A stretch of 64,000 nucleotides of DNA from contig NZ_CP043628.1 of NCBI RefSeq assembly GCF_016804325.1, positions 82,796-146,795 of the forward strand. The letters run 5' to 3'. Every line of letters begins with the position of its first letter. Position 1 is the stretch's first letter. Positions 8,253 through 18,373 of the stretch are shown here, one piece after another. The position numbers were made by a program, and so were the translations under genes. The notes beneath the pieces are model-generated. The model made no database searches, had not been told where the DNA came from, and saw only the letters and a list, made by a program, of their open reading frames with translations. This DNA is from Methylobacterium aquaticum. Its GTDB lineage: Bacteria > Pseudomonadota > Alphaproteobacteria > Rhizobiales > Beijerinckiaceae.

Positions 8253-8618
8253 ATGAGCGGAGCAGCTTCGATACATATGGGCCCTCCGAGTGGGAGACGC
8301 AGCAGTCATAGAAATAGGGCCTCACGGGAAGGCCACGCCAGACCTGCAGACAGTGTCGCGAGGCTTACCGAGAGCGCTCAGAAGAAGAGGCCAACGCGAA
8401 CCTATGTGATCTTCGAGTGCCGGTTCGCCCAGGATCTGTTCTGCGCGGTGTCGACAAGCCTCTCAATCCCGGACTTCCTCATCAGTGGGGGGTGGCGGTT
8501 CCGGGGCACCGTCGGCAAGCAAGGCTTCATGCCATCAGGCTTCAACGCGGCTTCGGCCCAGAAGGCGCTCAGCCGTGACGGGTTCTACCTGTTCACTTCG
8601 ACCAGAACCGAAGATTGA
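8253..8618 (+). CDS. Possible hypothetical protein
   Basis: A 121-residue frame has an N-terminal half with poor, basic composition. The C-terminal 75 residues look like a folded domain: TYVIFECRFAQDLFCAVSTS, then LISGGWRFRGTVGKQG and a closing DGFYLFTSTRTED. The true start may be close to 8400. I do not recognise a family, and no clear ribosome-binding site decides the start. The domain-like hydrophobic pattern is the only support. Confidence 0.35.
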   Translation: MSGAASIHMGPPSGRRSSHRNRASREGHARPADSVARLTESAQKKRPTRTYVIFECRFAQDLFCAVSTSLSIPDFLISGGWRFRGTVGKQGFMPSGFNAASAQKALSRDGFYLFTSTRTED

Positions 8619-8811
8619 AGCCTCCTGGAAGCCTTGCACATTCTCAACTCGCGCGGCGGAGCGCCCTCCTCCGCTGGGTGTGAATGCGATGGTCCCTGCC
8701 AATCCCACCATGCCATATAAAAAATTTTGCGCGTCCTGTAACGAACTTCGCGAGGCATCCGAACTTATGAATGGAAGCAACAAGTTCCGAGAACATAAAA
8801 GGGGTCTTGCC

Positions 8812-9045
8812 ATGAGAAAGTCATTCGCCGTTTTGAGCGTCGGAGCATTTCTAGTCTCGGGCCTACCAAATCAGGCCTCGGCAGCGTATTGGGAGTCGCT
8901 GCCCCCGTCGTGGAGAAAGCACCAAACGGCGGCTGCACCGTCGATGCTCGCTCCGCCCTCGGGAGTCCTGACGACAGGTTCGATCAACAATGCCCCTCGT
9001 CGACCCGCGCACCGTCAGCCGAGGCCCGCTGGCGAGAAGTTCTAA
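8812..9045 (+). CDS. Small secreted protein of unknown function
   Basis: It has 77 residues and starts at ATG 8812 behind AAAAGGGG. A clear signal peptide (MRKSFAVLSVGAFLVSG, cleavage after NQASA) is followed by a Pro/Ser/Arg-rich mature part of about 54 residues containing LTTGSINNAP. An AT-rich patch (TATAAAAAATTTT near 8715) may hold the promoter. Nothing points to a specific role. Confidence 0.6.
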   Translation: MRKSFAVLSVGAFLVSGLPNQASAAYWESLPPSWRKHQTAAAPSMLAPPSGVLTTGSINNAPRRPAHRQPRPAGEKF

Positions 9046-9727
9046 AACATCACGGCACAGGGCGCCTGTAGCGGTGTCCAAGGCTGGAGCCGGGTTTTCG
9101 GGTCCTTGATCTGCTCAAATAAGCGCAGGAAACCAGCTCTCACAGAGTCATTACTCGGCTGGCCATTCCGATGTCGCTGTGGTCGCCGTTAATCGTCCGG
9201 CTCTATGTCGGCTTGGCGAGGTGTGTGGAGAAGTGCCTCTTGGTCGAGTTCGGACGACGATACAAGAATGCCTGCCGTCGGCGTGCTGATGTTTGATCCC
9301 GGCGCTGTCGTGACGGCGCCGGGCATCCCGCTCCTTCGGATGTAACGAAAAAATTTTGCTCTCCGAACTCATGAGCAAGGGCGCTCCCACCGAGGACGAT
9401 GGACAAGATCATGAGGTTCTTCGTTGGCACGGCATCGGCCGCACCCACTTGGCAGACGCGAACCGGCCCGCGCCTTCACGCCTCATATCCCACGCGCTCC
9501 TTGCGTGATCCGGAGACGACAGGAAGCCTCATGTGCAGCCTGAACCGCACGCACGGCCTGCGCGACGTGCGGGGACGAGACTTCCGCTGCGGCATAGGCG
9601 GTAACGCGCAGTTCCCGGGGCGCCTGCCCGTTCAGCAGAACCTCGGCTATACCTCAGGCGGCCCAGCATTATGATCCCCCCTCCTCGCACACCCCTGTTG
9701 AGGCCGGTAGGCGCGGCACCTGCTTGC
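9046..9727. other. No gene supported
   Basis: A 680-bp stretch before the copper operon. Short frames on both strands lack ribosome-binding sites and domain-like composition. It probably contains the promoter of the operon beginning at 9728, but I could not single one out. Confidence 0.45.
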
Positions 9728-10141
9728 ATGCGGCACCTCCCGTTGTGGCGTGCTCTCGCGCTGGTGCTGCTCCTCATGGGCACCGGCGTCGCCGTTGCCT
9801 CGTCCTCCAGCCGAGGCTCGCCGGACCATTACGCCTTCGAGCTCGTGGAACGTGAGGTGAAGCAGGGTTCCGGGACGACCATCCTGGTCCGTCTCGTCGA
9901 CGAGCGGACCGGCAAGGTGGTTCCGGACGCGGTCCTGTTCATCAGCCGCATCGACATGTCGCCTGACGGGATGGGCTCGATGACCGCCCCGCTGGAGCTC
10001 CAGGCCGATACGCTGCCCGGCTACTATCGTTTCGAGACTGACCTCTCGATGGAGGGTGCCTGGGCGCTCACGCTCGCAGCCAAGATCCCAGGGCTCCCAA
10101 GCCCCATCCAGCGCAGGCTCGTCCTGCAGGCAGTGCCATGA
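9728..10141 (+). CDS. YtkA/FixH-like membrane-anchored protein 1
   Basis: The protein has 137 residues: an N-terminal transmembrane or signal segment (WRALALVLLLMGTGVAVAS) and an extracytoplasmic beta-sandwich of the YtkA type, with VRLVDERTGKVVPDAV, SRIDMSPDGMGSMTAP and GYYRFETDLSMEGAW. The methionine pairs in IDMSPDGMGSM are candidate Cu(I) ligands. The start was taken at ATG 9728 because residues upstream of it add nothing domain-like. It overlaps the next gene by 4 bp, the first step of a chain of coupled genes leading to cusBA. Confidence 0.7.
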   Translation: MRHLPLWRALALVLLLMGTGVAVASSSSRGSPDHYAFELVEREVKQGSGTTILVRLVDERTGKVVPDAVLFISRIDMSPDGMGSMTAPLELQADTLPGYYRFETDLSMEGAWALTLAAKIPGLPSPIQRRLVLQAVP

Positions 10142-10710
10142 TGCATCAGAACACACCGTTCGATGACTTCGAGGAGTTCGAGTCCGCCCCGGGGGGCAGC
10201 GGCTGGGCAAGATGGATCACCGGCATCGCCCTGTTCGCCATGATGCTCGTGGCCGCGGTTGCCCTCGGCTACGGTTTTGGGCGCCGGACCTGGACGGTGC
10301 CAAGTGCGATCTCCGACCACGTTCCGGCCGCTCTTGCCGGTTGGCTGCCGCACCGAGGCACGAACTCCGAAGCGGCAGGTGTACCAGCCGCGCTCAAGGA
10401 TTACGCCTTCAATTTTGTCGGGAGCCAGGCCAAGCAGGGCGAGGCGACGCTGGCGGTGCGCCTGATGCACAAGCCGACGGGCAAGCCGGTCCAAGACGCG
10501 GTCGTCTTCGCGTATCGCCTCGACATGGCACCCGCCGGCATGCCGACCATGACGACGGAGCTGGAGCCGCAGCCTGCATCCGAGCCCGGCTTGTACCGGT
10601 TCAAGACCAACCTCACGATGGTGGGCGATTGGCAGCTCTCGCTGGCCGCCAAGGTGCAGGGCGAGACCGGCACTGTGCAGAACCAGCTCGCCCTCAAGGT
10701 GGTACCGTGA
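10138..10710 (+). CDS. YtkA/FixH-like membrane-anchored protein 2
   Basis: It has 190 residues: a cytoplasmic N-terminus, one transmembrane helix (ITGIALFAMMLVAAVALGYG), and a YtkA-like domain parallel to that of the preceding gene (VRLMHKPTGKPVQDAV, YRLDMAPAGMPTMTTE, GLYRFKTNLTMVGDW). The two are tandem paralogues. The repeated DMxPxGMxxM pattern suggests a shared metal site. Its stop overlaps the cusB start (TGATG at 10708), so translation is coupled to the efflux pump. Confidence 0.75.
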   Translation: MMHQNTPFDDFEEFESAPGGSGWARWITGIALFAMMLVAAVALGYGFGRRTWTVPSAISDHVPAALAGWLPHRGTNSEAAGVPAALKDYAFNFVGSQAKQGEATLAVRLMHKPTGKPVQDAVVFAYRLDMAPAGMPTMTTELEPQPASEPGLYRFKTNLTMVGDWQLSLAAKVQGETGTVQNQLALKVVP

Positions 10711-12218
10711 TGGACCAGAGGACGCCTTTCCACCTCTCCGAGGCCCAGGGACGCGGGGGCGGTCCCTCGCGCCTGGCGGCCCGAATCGCGGCCCTCACGC
10801 TCGTGCCCATCGCGCTCGGCGGCGCGGTGCTGGTCGGCCTGACGGCCGGCAAGGCCGACTGGCCCTTGCCGGCCTGGGTACCGGTTCCGATCTCGGGCCT
10901 GCTCGTCAGGGGCGGGGCGGGTCCGGCGGCGGATGCCCCCATCCTGTATTACCGCGATCCCGACGGGAAGGCCGCCTACGCGCCGGCTCCGGCGAAGACG
11001 CCCGACGGGCGGGAGTACCGGCCCGTCCGCGTCGGCGAGGATGTCGGCTTCGACCCGAAGCCGGCGGAGCCGGCCGGCGGCGGGACCTTCGGCATGGCGG
11101 AGACCGGGAGCAAGAAGGTGCTCTACTACCGCAACCCGATGGGTCTGCCGGACACCTCGCCGGTGCCAAAGAAGGACTCGATGGGGATGGACTACCTCCC
11201 CGTCTACGAGGGCGAGGCGGAGGACGGAAACACCGTCAAGATCTCGCCCGGCAAGGTCCAGCGCACCGGCGTCCGCTCCGAGACGGCACAAAGTCGCGTC
11301 GTCAGCCGAGCCGTGCGGGTGCCCGGCACCGTCACGCTCGATGAGCGGCGCGTCACCGTCGTGGCGACCCGGTCGGACGCCTATGTTGACCACGTCGAGA
11401 ACGTCACGACAGGCGACCGCATCCGCAAGGGTCAGCTCCTGGTCCACGTCTACTCGCCTGAGATCAACGCGGCCGCCGCCCAGCTCATCGCCAACCCGGG
11501 CTTCGAGGGCTCCCGGCGGCGCCTGCAAAACCTGAACGTCTCGGAGGAAGTGATCAACGAGATGGAGCGCACCCGGAAGGTGCCGATGGCCATCACTTGG
11601 TCGTCCCCGCGCGACGGGGTTGTCCTGGAGCGAAACGCCATCGAGGGCATGAAGGCCGCAGCCGGCGACACCCTGTTCCGGATCGGCGACATCTCGGTGA
11701 TGTGGGTACTGGCCGACGTCCCCGAGTACGACCTCGGCAGCGTCAAGGTCGGCCAGCCCGTCAGCGTACGCGTGCGCTCGCTGCTCGGGCGCAGCTTCAC
11801 CGGCAAGGTCGGGCTGATCTACCCGCAGGTGAACAAGGATACCCGCACCACCCGCGTGCGGATCGAGTTGCCGAACCTCGACGGTGTGCTCCTGCCCGAC
11901 ATGTACGCCGACGTCGAGATCGGGACCGGGGCGACGAAGCCCGTCGTCGCGATCCCGAACGATGCTGTCATCGACACGGGCGCGCGCCAGGTCGTGCTCG
12001 TCGACAAGGGCGAGGGCCGCTTCGAGCCGCGCGAAGTCAAGGTCGGCGCCCGCGGCGAGGGCTACACCGAGATCCGCGAGGGCGTACAGGCCGGCGAGCA
12101 CGTCGTAACCGCGGCCAACTTCCTGATCGATGCCGAGAGCAACCTCAAGGCGGCGCTGCAGAGCATGGCGGCCCCAACGCCGCCGGCTCCGCAGGCACAG
12201 GGCCAGGAGAAGCCGTAA
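10710..12218 (+). CDS. cusB: CusB-type periplasmic adaptor of heavy-metal RND pump
   Basis: It has 502 residues: an N-terminal membrane anchor (LVPIALGGAVLVGLTAG), then two heavy-metal-binding modules. The first is degenerate (ILYYRDPDGKAAYAPAPAKT) and the second canonical (VLYYRNPMGLPDTSPVPKKD with SMGMDYLPVY). Next come a barrel-sandwich hybrid (VTTGDRIRKGQLLVHVYSPE), a helical hairpin and membrane-fusion beta-barrels. It bridges CusA to an outer-membrane channel; no CusC gene is in the window. Start and stop overlap the neighbouring genes by one base. Confidence 0.92.
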   Translation: MDQRTPFHLSEAQGRGGGPSRLAARIAALTLVPIALGGAVLVGLTAGKADWPLPAWVPVPISGLLVRGGAGPAADAPILYYRDPDGKAAYAPAPAKTPDGREYRPVRVGEDVGFDPKPAEPAGGGTFGMAETGSKKVLYYRNPMGLPDTSPVPKKDSMGMDYLPVYEGEAEDGNTVKISPGKVQRTGVRSETAQSRVVSRAVRVPGTVTLDERRVTVVATRSDAYVDHVENVTTGDRIRKGQLLVHVYSPEINAAAAQLIANPGFEGSRRRLQNLNVSEEVINEMERTRKVPMAITWSSPRDGVVLERNAIEGMKAAAGDTLFRIGDISVMWVLADVPEYDLGSVKVGQPVSVRVRSLLGRSFTGKVGLIYPQVNKDTRTTRVRIELPNLDGVLLPDMYADVEIGTGATKPVVAIPNDAVIDTGARQVVLVDKGEGRFEPREVKVGARGEGYTEIREGVQAGEHVVTAANFLIDAESNLKAALQSMAAPTPPAPQAQGQEKP

Positions 12219-15200
12219 TGATCGCGCGTCTCATCGGCTGGTCGGCCCGCAACCTCGTCCTGGTGCTAATCGGCACCGTCTTCGTGGTGGCGGCCGGTCT
12301 CTACAGCGTGCGCACCCTGCCCCTCGACGCCATCCCCGACCTCTCGGACGTGCAGACCATCGTCTACACCGAGTACCCCGGCCAAGCGCCTCAGGTCGTC
12401 GAGGACCAGGTCACCTATCCGCTCACCACGGCCATGCTGACGGTGCCGAAGTCGAAGGTGGTGCGCGGCTTCTCGTTCTTCGGGGTCTCGTTCGTCTACG
12501 TAATCTTCGAGGACGGCACGGACCCCTACTGGGCCCGCTCGCGGGTGCTCGAATACCTGAGCGCGGCCGGCAAGCGCCTGCCGACCGGCGTGACGCCGAC
12601 GCTCGGGCCCGACGCGACGGGGGTCGGCTGGGTCTACCAGTATGCCATCGTGGCCAAGCAGCAGACGCTCGCCGAGCTGCGCTCGCTCCAGGACTGGGTG
12701 GTGCGCTTCGGGGCCTCGCGCGCCGAGGGCGTGGCCGAGGTCGCGGGCGTCGGCGGCTTCGTGAAGCAGTACAACGTCGTCGTCGATCCGAACCGGCTGC
12801 GCGCCCAGGGCGTCACCCTCAGCAAACTCCGGGACGCGATCCGGTCGAGCAACGCGGATGTCGGTGGCCGCACGGTCGAACTCTCCGAGTTCGAGTTCAT
12901 GGTGCGTGGCCGCGGCTACCTGAGGAGCGTCGCCGACATCGAGAACATCGTCCTGAAGACGGACGCCGGCACACCGCTGCGAGTGCGAGACATCGCCCGG
13001 GTCGAACTCGGGCCGGACGAGCGGCGCGGTATCACCGAGTTGAACGGCGAGGGCGAGGTCGCCGGCGGCATCATCCTGCAGCGCTTCGGCGCAAATGCCC
13101 TCAACGTCATCGAGGGCGCCAAGCAGCGCCTGGCCGAGGTCGCCGCGAGCCTGCCGAAGGGCACGGAGATCCTGCCAGTCTACGACCGCTCGCAGCTCAT
13201 TGAGGCGGCCATCGAAACCTTGAAGCACACGCTAGTCGAGGAGAGCGTCATCGTGGCGCTCGTCTGCATCGTGTTCCTGCTGCACCTGCGTAGCGCACTG
13301 GTCGCCATCCTGATGCTGCCAGTCGGCATCCTGATGGCGCTCGGCGCCATGCATCTCCTCGGGATCGGCGCCAACATCATGTCGCTCGGTGGCATCGCCA
13401 TCGCGGTCGGCGCCATGATCGACGCCGCCATTGTGATGATCGAGAACGCCCACAAGCACCTGGAGCGGGCGCCCCCGGGCAAGCCCAGGGTGGAGATCCT
13501 GGTGGAGGCGGCGGCTGAGGTCGGGCCTTCGCTGTTCTTCTCCCTCCTCGTGATCACGGTGAGCTTCCTGCCGATCTTCACCCTGGAGAACCAGGAGGGG
13601 CGCCTGTTCGGGCCACTCGCCTTCACCAAGACCTTCGCCATGGCGGCGGCAGCGCTCCTGTCCGTGACCCTGGTGCCGGCACTCATGGTGCTGTTCGTGC
13701 GTGGGCGCATCATCCCCGAGCACCGCAACCCGCTGAACCGCTTCCTGATCTGGGTCTATCGCCCGGTGATCAAGGTCGTGCTCAGGGCCAAGGTGCTGAC
13801 CATCCTGCTGGCGGTGGTGGCGCTCGGACTGACGATCTGGCCGGCCCGCCAGCTCGGCTCCGAGTTCATGCCGGACCTGAACGAGGGCACCCTGATGTAC
13901 ATGCCCACGACTCTGCCGGGCATCTCGGTTACCCAGGCCGGCGAGCTACTCGCCACCCAGGACCGCATCATCAAGTCCTTCCCCGAGGTGGCCTCCGTCT
14001 ACGGCAAGGCCGGGCGCGCCTCGACGGCGACGGACCCGGCCCCAACCGAGATGTTCGAGACCATCATCACCCTGAAGCCCAAGGCGGAGTGGCGTCCCGG
14101 CGTGACGCTCGCGAGCCTCAAGGCCGAGATGGACAAGGCCCTGCAGTTTCCCGGGGTATCGAACGCCTGGACGCAGCCGATCCGCGCCCGCATCGACATG
14201 CTTTCGACCGGCATCCGTACGCCGGTCGGCATCAAGATCTACGGCACCGATCTGACTGAGATGGAGAAGGTCGCCCGGCAGGTCGAGGCGGTCGTGCGCA
14301 ACGTGCCGGGCACGTCAAGCGCTTACGCGGAGCGGGTCATCGGCGGCTATTTCCTCGACATCACGCCGGACCGGGAGGCCCTCGGGCGCTACGGCCTCAT
14401 GGTCGGGGACGTGCAGGACGTCATCGCGACAGCGCTCGGCGGCGAGAGCGTCACGAACACGGTCGAGGGCCGCGAGCGCTACACGGTCAACGTGCGCTAC
14501 CCGCGCGCCTTCCGTTCAGATCCGCAATCCATCGCCACCGAGGTGCAGGTGCCGTTGCCGGCCGGCGGCACGGTCCCGCTTGGCGAGGTGGCCAAGGTGC
14601 AGCTGACCCGGGGGCCGACCTCGATCCGCACTGAGAACGGGCAGCTCGCGGTCTACATCTTCGTCGACCTGACCGGGCGCGATCTCGGCGGCTACGTCGC
14701 CGAGGCCAGGGACGCGGTCAACAAGGAGGTGCAGCTCCCGCAGGGCATGAGCATCCAGTGGAGCGGGCAGTTCGAGTACCTGGAGCGGGCGGAGGCCCGG
14801 CTGAAGATCGTGGTCCCCGTGACGCTGCTGATCATCTTCCTGCTGCTATATCTCAACTTTCGACGGCTGACCGAGACGCTCATCGTCATGCTCTCGCTGC
14901 CGTTCTCGCTCGTCGGGGGCGTCTGGCTGATGTGGTGGATGGGCTTCAACATGTCGGTCGCGGTGGCGGTCGGCTTCATCGCGCTGGCCGGCGTCGCCGC
15001 GGAGACGGGCGTGATCATGCTGATCTATCTCGACCATGCCTGGGACGAGCAGCGGGCCGAGGTCGCCGCCGCGGGCCGGGAGGCGACTCGCACGCACCTC
15101 TACCGGGCGATCATGGTGGGCGCTGTCGAGCGGGTGCGCCCGAAGATGATGACGGTGGTGGCCATCATGGCTGGCCTGGTGCCGATCCTGTGGAGCACGG

Positions 15201-15412
15201 GCGCGGGCTCTGAGGTGATGCAGCGCATCGCCGTGCCGATGATCGGCGGCATGGTCTCCTCGACCGTGCTGACGCTCGTCGTGATCCCGGCCATCTACGG
15301 CTTGGTCAAGGCTCGTGGCCTCCCGCACCGAAGCCGAACCAGCACCGGAGCGCCGAGCACCGATCAGGCCCTTGCTCGCGTGCGACCGCGCCTCGTCAAT
15401 ACCGCCGAGTGA
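12218..15412 (+). CDS. cusA: CusA-type heavy-metal RND efflux pump
   Basis: It has 1064 residues, full length for HME-RND pumps, with the N-terminal [20 protein letters not shown] signature, the [21 protein letters not shown] block in TM4 (positions near 395-415), a periplasmic half with MPTTLPG, and [20 protein letters not shown] late in the second half. The AETG and DAAIVM motifs are typical of monovalent copper/silver pumps. The initiator overlaps the cusB stop (TAATG). It extrudes Cu(I)/Ag(I) from periplasm or cytoplasm through a tripartite complex. Confidence 0.95.
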   Translation: MIARLIGWSARNLVLVLIGTVFVVAAGLYSVRTLPLDAIPDLSDVQTIVYTEYPGQAPQVVEDQVTYPLTTAMLTVPKSKVVRGFSFFGVSFVYVIFEDGTDPYWARSRVLEYLSAAGKRLPTGVTPTLGPDATGVGWVYQYAIVAKQQTLAELRSLQDWVVRFGASRAEGVAEVAGVGGFVKQYNVVVDPNRLRAQGVTLSKLRDAIRSSNADVGGRTVELSEFEFMVRGRGYLRSVADIENIVLKTDAGTPLRVRDIARVELGPDERRGITELNGEGEVAGGIILQRFGANALNVIEGAKQRLAEVAASLPKGTEILPVYDRSQLIEAAIETLKHTLVEESVIVALVCIVFLLHLRSALVAILMLPVGILMALGAMHLLGIGANIMSLGGIAIAVGAMIDAAIVMIENAHKHLERAPPGKPRVEILVEAAAEVGPSLFFSLLVITVSFLPIFTLENQEGRLFGPLAFTKTFAMAAAALLSVTLVPALMVLFVRGRIIPEHRNPLNRFLIWVYRPVIKVVLRAKVLTILLAVVALGLTIWPARQLGSEFMPDLNEGTLMYMPTTLPGISVTQAGELLATQDRIIKSFPEVASVYGKAGRASTATDPAPTEMFETIITLKPKAEWRPGVTLASLKAEMDKALQFPGVSNAWTQPIRARIDMLSTGIRTPVGIKIYGTDLTEMEKVARQVEAVVRNVPGTSSAYAERVIGGYFLDITPDREALGRYGLMVGDVQDVIATALGGESVTNTVEGRERYTVNVRYPRAFRSDPQSIATEVQVPLPAGGTVPLGEVAKVQLTRGPTSIRTENGQLAVYIFVDLTGRDLGGYVAEARDAVNKEVQLPQGMSIQWSGQFEYLERAEARLKIVVPVTLLIIFLLLYLNFRRLTETLIVMLSLPFSLVGGVWLMWWMGFNMSVAVAVGFIALAGVAAETGVIMLIYLDHAWDEQRAEVAAAGREATRTHLYRAIMVGAVERVRPKMMTVVAIMAGLVPILWSTGAGSEVMQRIAVPMIGGMVSSTVLTLVVIPAIYGLVKARGLPHRSRTSTGAPSTDQALARVRPRLVNTAE

Positions 15413-15488
15413 GTGCTGGTCGATCGCGCACGGTCGACCGCCCGGCGCGGACAGCCCCCATTATCGACGACGGAGAGGAGCCGGAACC

Positions 15489-16478
15489 ATGCCGGAGAGC
15501 GTCCTGGATTGCCTTGTCATTGGGGGTGGACCGGCTGGTCTGACCGCGGCCATCTACCTGGCCCGCTTCCGCCGGCGGTTTCAGGTGGTCGACGCCGGCC
15601 GGAGCCGGGCGGCCTTGATCCCGACCTCGCACAATCATGCCGGTTTTCCCGAGGGCATCCACGGCAGGACACTCCTGGGCCGGATGACGGAGCAGGCGCG
15701 CAGGTACGGCGCCCACATCGTCCACGGCTCCGTCACGCACCTGGAGCATCGACCGGACGGTGTCTTCATCGCGACTGTCGGTTCAAAGCGGATCGCGGCG
15801 CGCACGGTTCTGCTCGCGACCGGGGTCGTCGACCGCGAGCCGGCGCTGCCCAACGTGCCGGACGCGATCCAGCGCGGGTTGGTGCGCCATTGCGGGATCT
15901 GCGACGGCTACGAGGTCCTCGGCAAGCGGGTCGCGGTGATCGGGCACAGCAGCAGCGGCCTGCACGAGGCGCTGTTCTTGAGGACCTATACCTTCGACGT
16001 CACGCTGCTGTCGCTCGGCTGCCCTCTGACCCTGTCCGAGCAGGAGCGGCGGCAGGCGGCGGAAGCCGGGATCGGGGTGGTCGAGGAGCCGGTCGCGCGG
16101 GTGGTCATTGACGGTGACCATGTCCGTGCCCTGTCCATGCGCGACGGAAATCACCAATCCTTCGATGCCCTCTACTCGGCGCTGGGCAGCGACGCCCGAT
16201 CCGACCTTGTGCGCGGCCTCGGCACGGACCTTGACGACAAAGGCTGCGTGGTGACGGATGCGCACCAGAGGAGTTCGACTGACGGTCTGTTCGCGGCCGG
16301 CGACGTGGTGCGCAGCCTCGACCAGATCAGCGTCGCGATGGGCCAGGCTGCCATCGCGGCGACGGCGATCCACAATCGACTGCGCGGGGTGCCCTCTCCG
16401 GACGAAGCCCCCGACGGTACCCTCTCGTTCTCGCCCCAGGATCTCTGCACCTGCTGCACGCCGTCGGAGGTTCGATAG
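15489..16478 (+). CDS. Thioredoxin-reductase-like FAD oxidoreductase
   Basis: It has 329 residues and starts at ATG 15489 behind GGAGAGG. An FAD-binding Rossmann fold ([20 protein letters not shown]), the redox-active pair in HCGICDGYE (CxxC followed by DG, as in TrxR), a second NAD(P) fold with an altered glycine motif ([16 protein letters not shown]) and [14 protein letters not shown] near the end. The C-terminus has an extra LCTCCTP cluster not usual in TrxR, which could bind Cu or Hg. It probably reduces disulfides oxidised by copper. Confidence 0.8.
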   Translation: MPESVLDCLVIGGGPAGLTAAIYLARFRRRFQVVDAGRSRAALIPTSHNHAGFPEGIHGRTLLGRMTEQARRYGAHIVHGSVTHLEHRPDGVFIATVGSKRIAARTVLLATGVVDREPALPNVPDAIQRGLVRHCGICDGYEVLGKRVAVIGHSSSGLHEALFLRTYTFDVTLLSLGCPLTLSEQERRQAAEAGIGVVEEPVARVVIDGDHVRALSMRDGNHQSFDALYSALGSDARSDLVRGLGTDLDDKGCVVTDAHQRSSTDGLFAAGDVVRSLDQISVAMGQAAIAATAIHNRLRGVPSPDEAPDGTLSFSPQDLCTCCTPSEVR

Positions 16479-16602
16479 AGTAAAACCTCGGTGTGGATCC
16501 CACGCGCTGAGGGCGGACCCGTACGCATGGTCCCGATCCGGACGCTTTCACGGTGGCGGCCACTGCCGGAGGCAAGCTCCTGCCATCGGAGTCTGCCTCA
16601 GA

Positions 16603-16835
16603 ATGCTGAACGCGTATCGGATCGCGGGTCTCGTCACCCACGCTCTGGTCTTCCTGATCGAGGTCGGCGCGCAGGGTTCGGGCTGGTGCTTATGGCAGCT
16701 GCGATGACCATCGTGGTCCTCGAGCCGCGGCTACGGTTGGGAGCGGTCGGAGTCGGCGCCTACGTCGTAGGCTTCCTGAGCGGACTTGACTCCTTTGCGT
16801 CCGCGTATCGTGCTGCGGCCGGACCGGCAGGATAG
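16603..16835 (+). pseudogene. Small membrane protein, frameshifted
   Basis: The first frame, from ATG 16603, gives MLNAYRIAGLVTHALVFLIE and EVGAQ, then goes out of frame at the CAGGGTTCGGG near 16667-16677. The next frame continues GFGLVLMAAAMTIVVLEPRL, then VGVGAYVVGFLSGLDSFASA. Adding one G to the G run joins them into a plausible 77-residue protein with three hydrophobic segments. It could be a pseudogene or a homopolymer error. Function unknown. Confidence 0.55.
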
Positions 16836-17083
16836 CGCTGGGCCTTATTATCCCGAACTCATCGAGGCTCGAAAGTGAGCCGGAGCTTGAGGACTGTCAG
16901 CCTGCGCTGGTGGGCAGGGCTCGATCCAGGAACGGAACGTAGAAAGTAACCTTTCTTCCCCCAGGCCCGAAGTCTTGTGTGACGGCGGCCAAGCGCAAAG
17001 GTGTGCCGTCGCAACACAGGTTCAGGATCCGGGGGCGGGGCGCCGGCAGGCGGGCCCGATCTGCCGGAGCAAGGAGAAGAGGG

Positions 17084-17473
17084 ATGATGGTGCTCAACCT
17101 CGGCCAGTCACGCCGGACCGGAACTGTGGCCGCTGCGGCTGCCTTGCTTCTCGCCGGAGCCGTGCAGGTGCAGGCCGCGCCGCCCTCCAAGATGGGCGAC
17201 ATGCCGGGCATGAGCGGCAACGCGGGCTCGGACAGTACGAAGGGCCAGACGGCCAGCGCGACAGGCACGGTCGCGGCCGTGAATGCCGGGCAGCGCAAGG
17301 TCACCTTCGATCACGGGCCGATCCCGGCGATCGGCTGGCCGGCGATGCACATGGAGTTCCCCGCGGCGCAGTCGGTCGACCTGACGAAGGTTAAGCCGGG
17401 CGAGAAGGTCCAGTTCACGCTGACCGGATCCAAGGGCAACTACACGGTCCAGTCGATCACGCCGGCTCCGTGA
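17084..17473 (+). CDS. cusF: CusF-like periplasmic copper chaperone
   Basis: It has 129 residues and starts at ATG 17084 behind AAGGAGAAGAGG. A signal peptide (AAAAALLLAGAVQVQA) is followed by a Met/Gly linker (KMGDMPGMSG) and an OB-fold domain: ATGTVAAVNAGQRKVTFDHG, PIPAIGWPAMHMEF, KVKPGEKVQFTL. The GWPAMHMEF segment holds the Trp and Met ligands of CusF that bind Cu(I)/Ag(I). It likely delivers metal to CusB. Confidence 0.88.
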   Translation: MMVLNLGQSRRTGTVAAAAALLLAGAVQVQAAPPSKMGDMPGMSGNAGSDSTKGQTASATGTVAAVNAGQRKVTFDHGPIPAIGWPAMHMEFPAAQSVDLTKVKPGEKVQFTLTGSKGNYTVQSITPAP

Positions 17474-17498
17474 AATGAACCCAGGCGGAGGACGTGAG

Positions 17499-17936
17499 AT
17501 GATGAGACGACGCACGGTCCTCGGATTGCTTCTTGCGGTCACCGCGCCGGCGACGGCCGTGGCGCAAGGGGTGCAGGGCGCAATCCTCTACAAGAACCCG
17601 CAATGCGAATGCTGCGACGCCTACGCCAAGGTGCTCCAGCGCAGCGGCATTGCGGTCACCGTGAAGGCGACCCCGAGGCTGGCGGCGCTCAAGCGCGAGC
17701 ACGGGGTGCCGGAGGGGCTCCAGGGCTGCCACACCCTCCTCATCGACCGCTACGTCGTCGAGGGACACGTGCCGATGGCGCAGGTCAAGCGGTTGCTGGC
17801 CGAGCGCCCGGATATCAAGGGCATCTCGTTACCCGGCATGCCCGCTGGCTCGCCCGGGATGGACGGTCAGAAGACGGAGCCATTCACGATCTACGAGATC
17901 GGGGGCGGTGCCCCGAAGGTCTTTGCGCGCGAATAG
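17499..17936 (+). CDS. DUF411 periplasmic metal-binding protein
   Basis: It has 145 residues and starts at ATG 17499 behind CGGAGGACGTGAG. A signal peptide (VLGLLLAVTAPATAVAQG) precedes the DUF411 domain with YKNPQCECCDAYAKVL (a CxCC site), EGLQGCHTLLIDRYVVEGHV, and a C-terminal YEIGGG segment. The family is regularly found beside copper-resistance genes and probably binds Cu in the periplasm. It lies 25 bp after the cusF-like gene. Confidence 0.88.
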   Translation: MMRRRTVLGLLLAVTAPATAVAQGVQGAILYKNPQCECCDAYAKVLQRSGIAVTVKATPRLAALKREHGVPEGLQGCHTLLIDRYVVEGHVPMAQVKRLLAERPDIKGISLPGMPAGSPGMDGQKTEPFTIYEIGGGAPKVFARE

Positions 17937-18082
17937 CGCACTGGCAAGGCCAGTATTCCGTTTGAGGCGCAGGTTTCTGGTTGGGGAGTTAACATTGTTG
18001 GCTTACCGGTGCACTGTTGAGGTGTTGAGTATGTTTGGATCATTAGATCTAACAGAGTGCATTTGATGAAGGGTGTGAACAA

Positions 18083-18274
18083 ATGTGCGGGATGATGGGT
18101 GGTGGCAAAGTTCTCTCGTGGGGCTGGCTGCTGCACGGTAATCTCATAACATGGATTTTTATATTCCTGACCCTCACGGCTGTCGTCGCGCTCATCATGG
18201 CGAGCGCCGCGTTGGCGAGAACGTTGATCCAATTTATCGGTCGTCTCTGGCGTTCCCGTCGAGCTCCGGCCTGA
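18083..18274 (+). CDS. Small single-pass membrane protein
   Basis: It has 63 residues: MCGMMGGGKVLSWGWLLHGN, then a hydrophobic helix (ITWIFIFLTLTAVVALIMAS) and a basic tail (LWRSRRAPA). The N-terminal CGMMGGG motif could bind Cu. The region upstream (17960-18080) is AT-richer than its surroundings and probably contains its own promoter. A stem-loop follows at 18285. Function not known. Confidence 0.6.
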   Translation: MCGMMGGGKVLSWGWLLHGNLITWIFIFLTLTAVVALIMASAALARTLIQFIGRLWRSRRAPA

Positions 18275-18284
18275 TCAAGTTGTC

Positions 18285-18313
18285 AGTGGCTGGGCCCGAA
18301 CGGCTCAGCCACT
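18285..18313 (+). terminator. Stem-loop between small membrane gene and Met-rich gene
   Basis: AGTGGCTG (18285-18292) pairs with CAGCCACT (18306-18313) around a GC-rich loop. There is no T-run after it, so it may be an attenuator or an RNA-stability element rather than a simple terminator. Confidence 0.45.
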
Positions 18314-18373
18314 AACGGCCGCCACCCGGCTCCGAGCGGCGGCATCCACTCCTCGGCATAACGGAGACACACG

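Noticed and set aside
9151..9674. Several 75-90-residue frames before the copper operon
   Set aside because: No start signals and no domain-like composition; overlapping frames on both strands are equally open.
10401..12101. 566-residue minus-strand frame opposite cusB
   Set aside because: Antisense shadow of a high-GC gene; composition rich in Ala, Asp, Gly, Val, without motifs.
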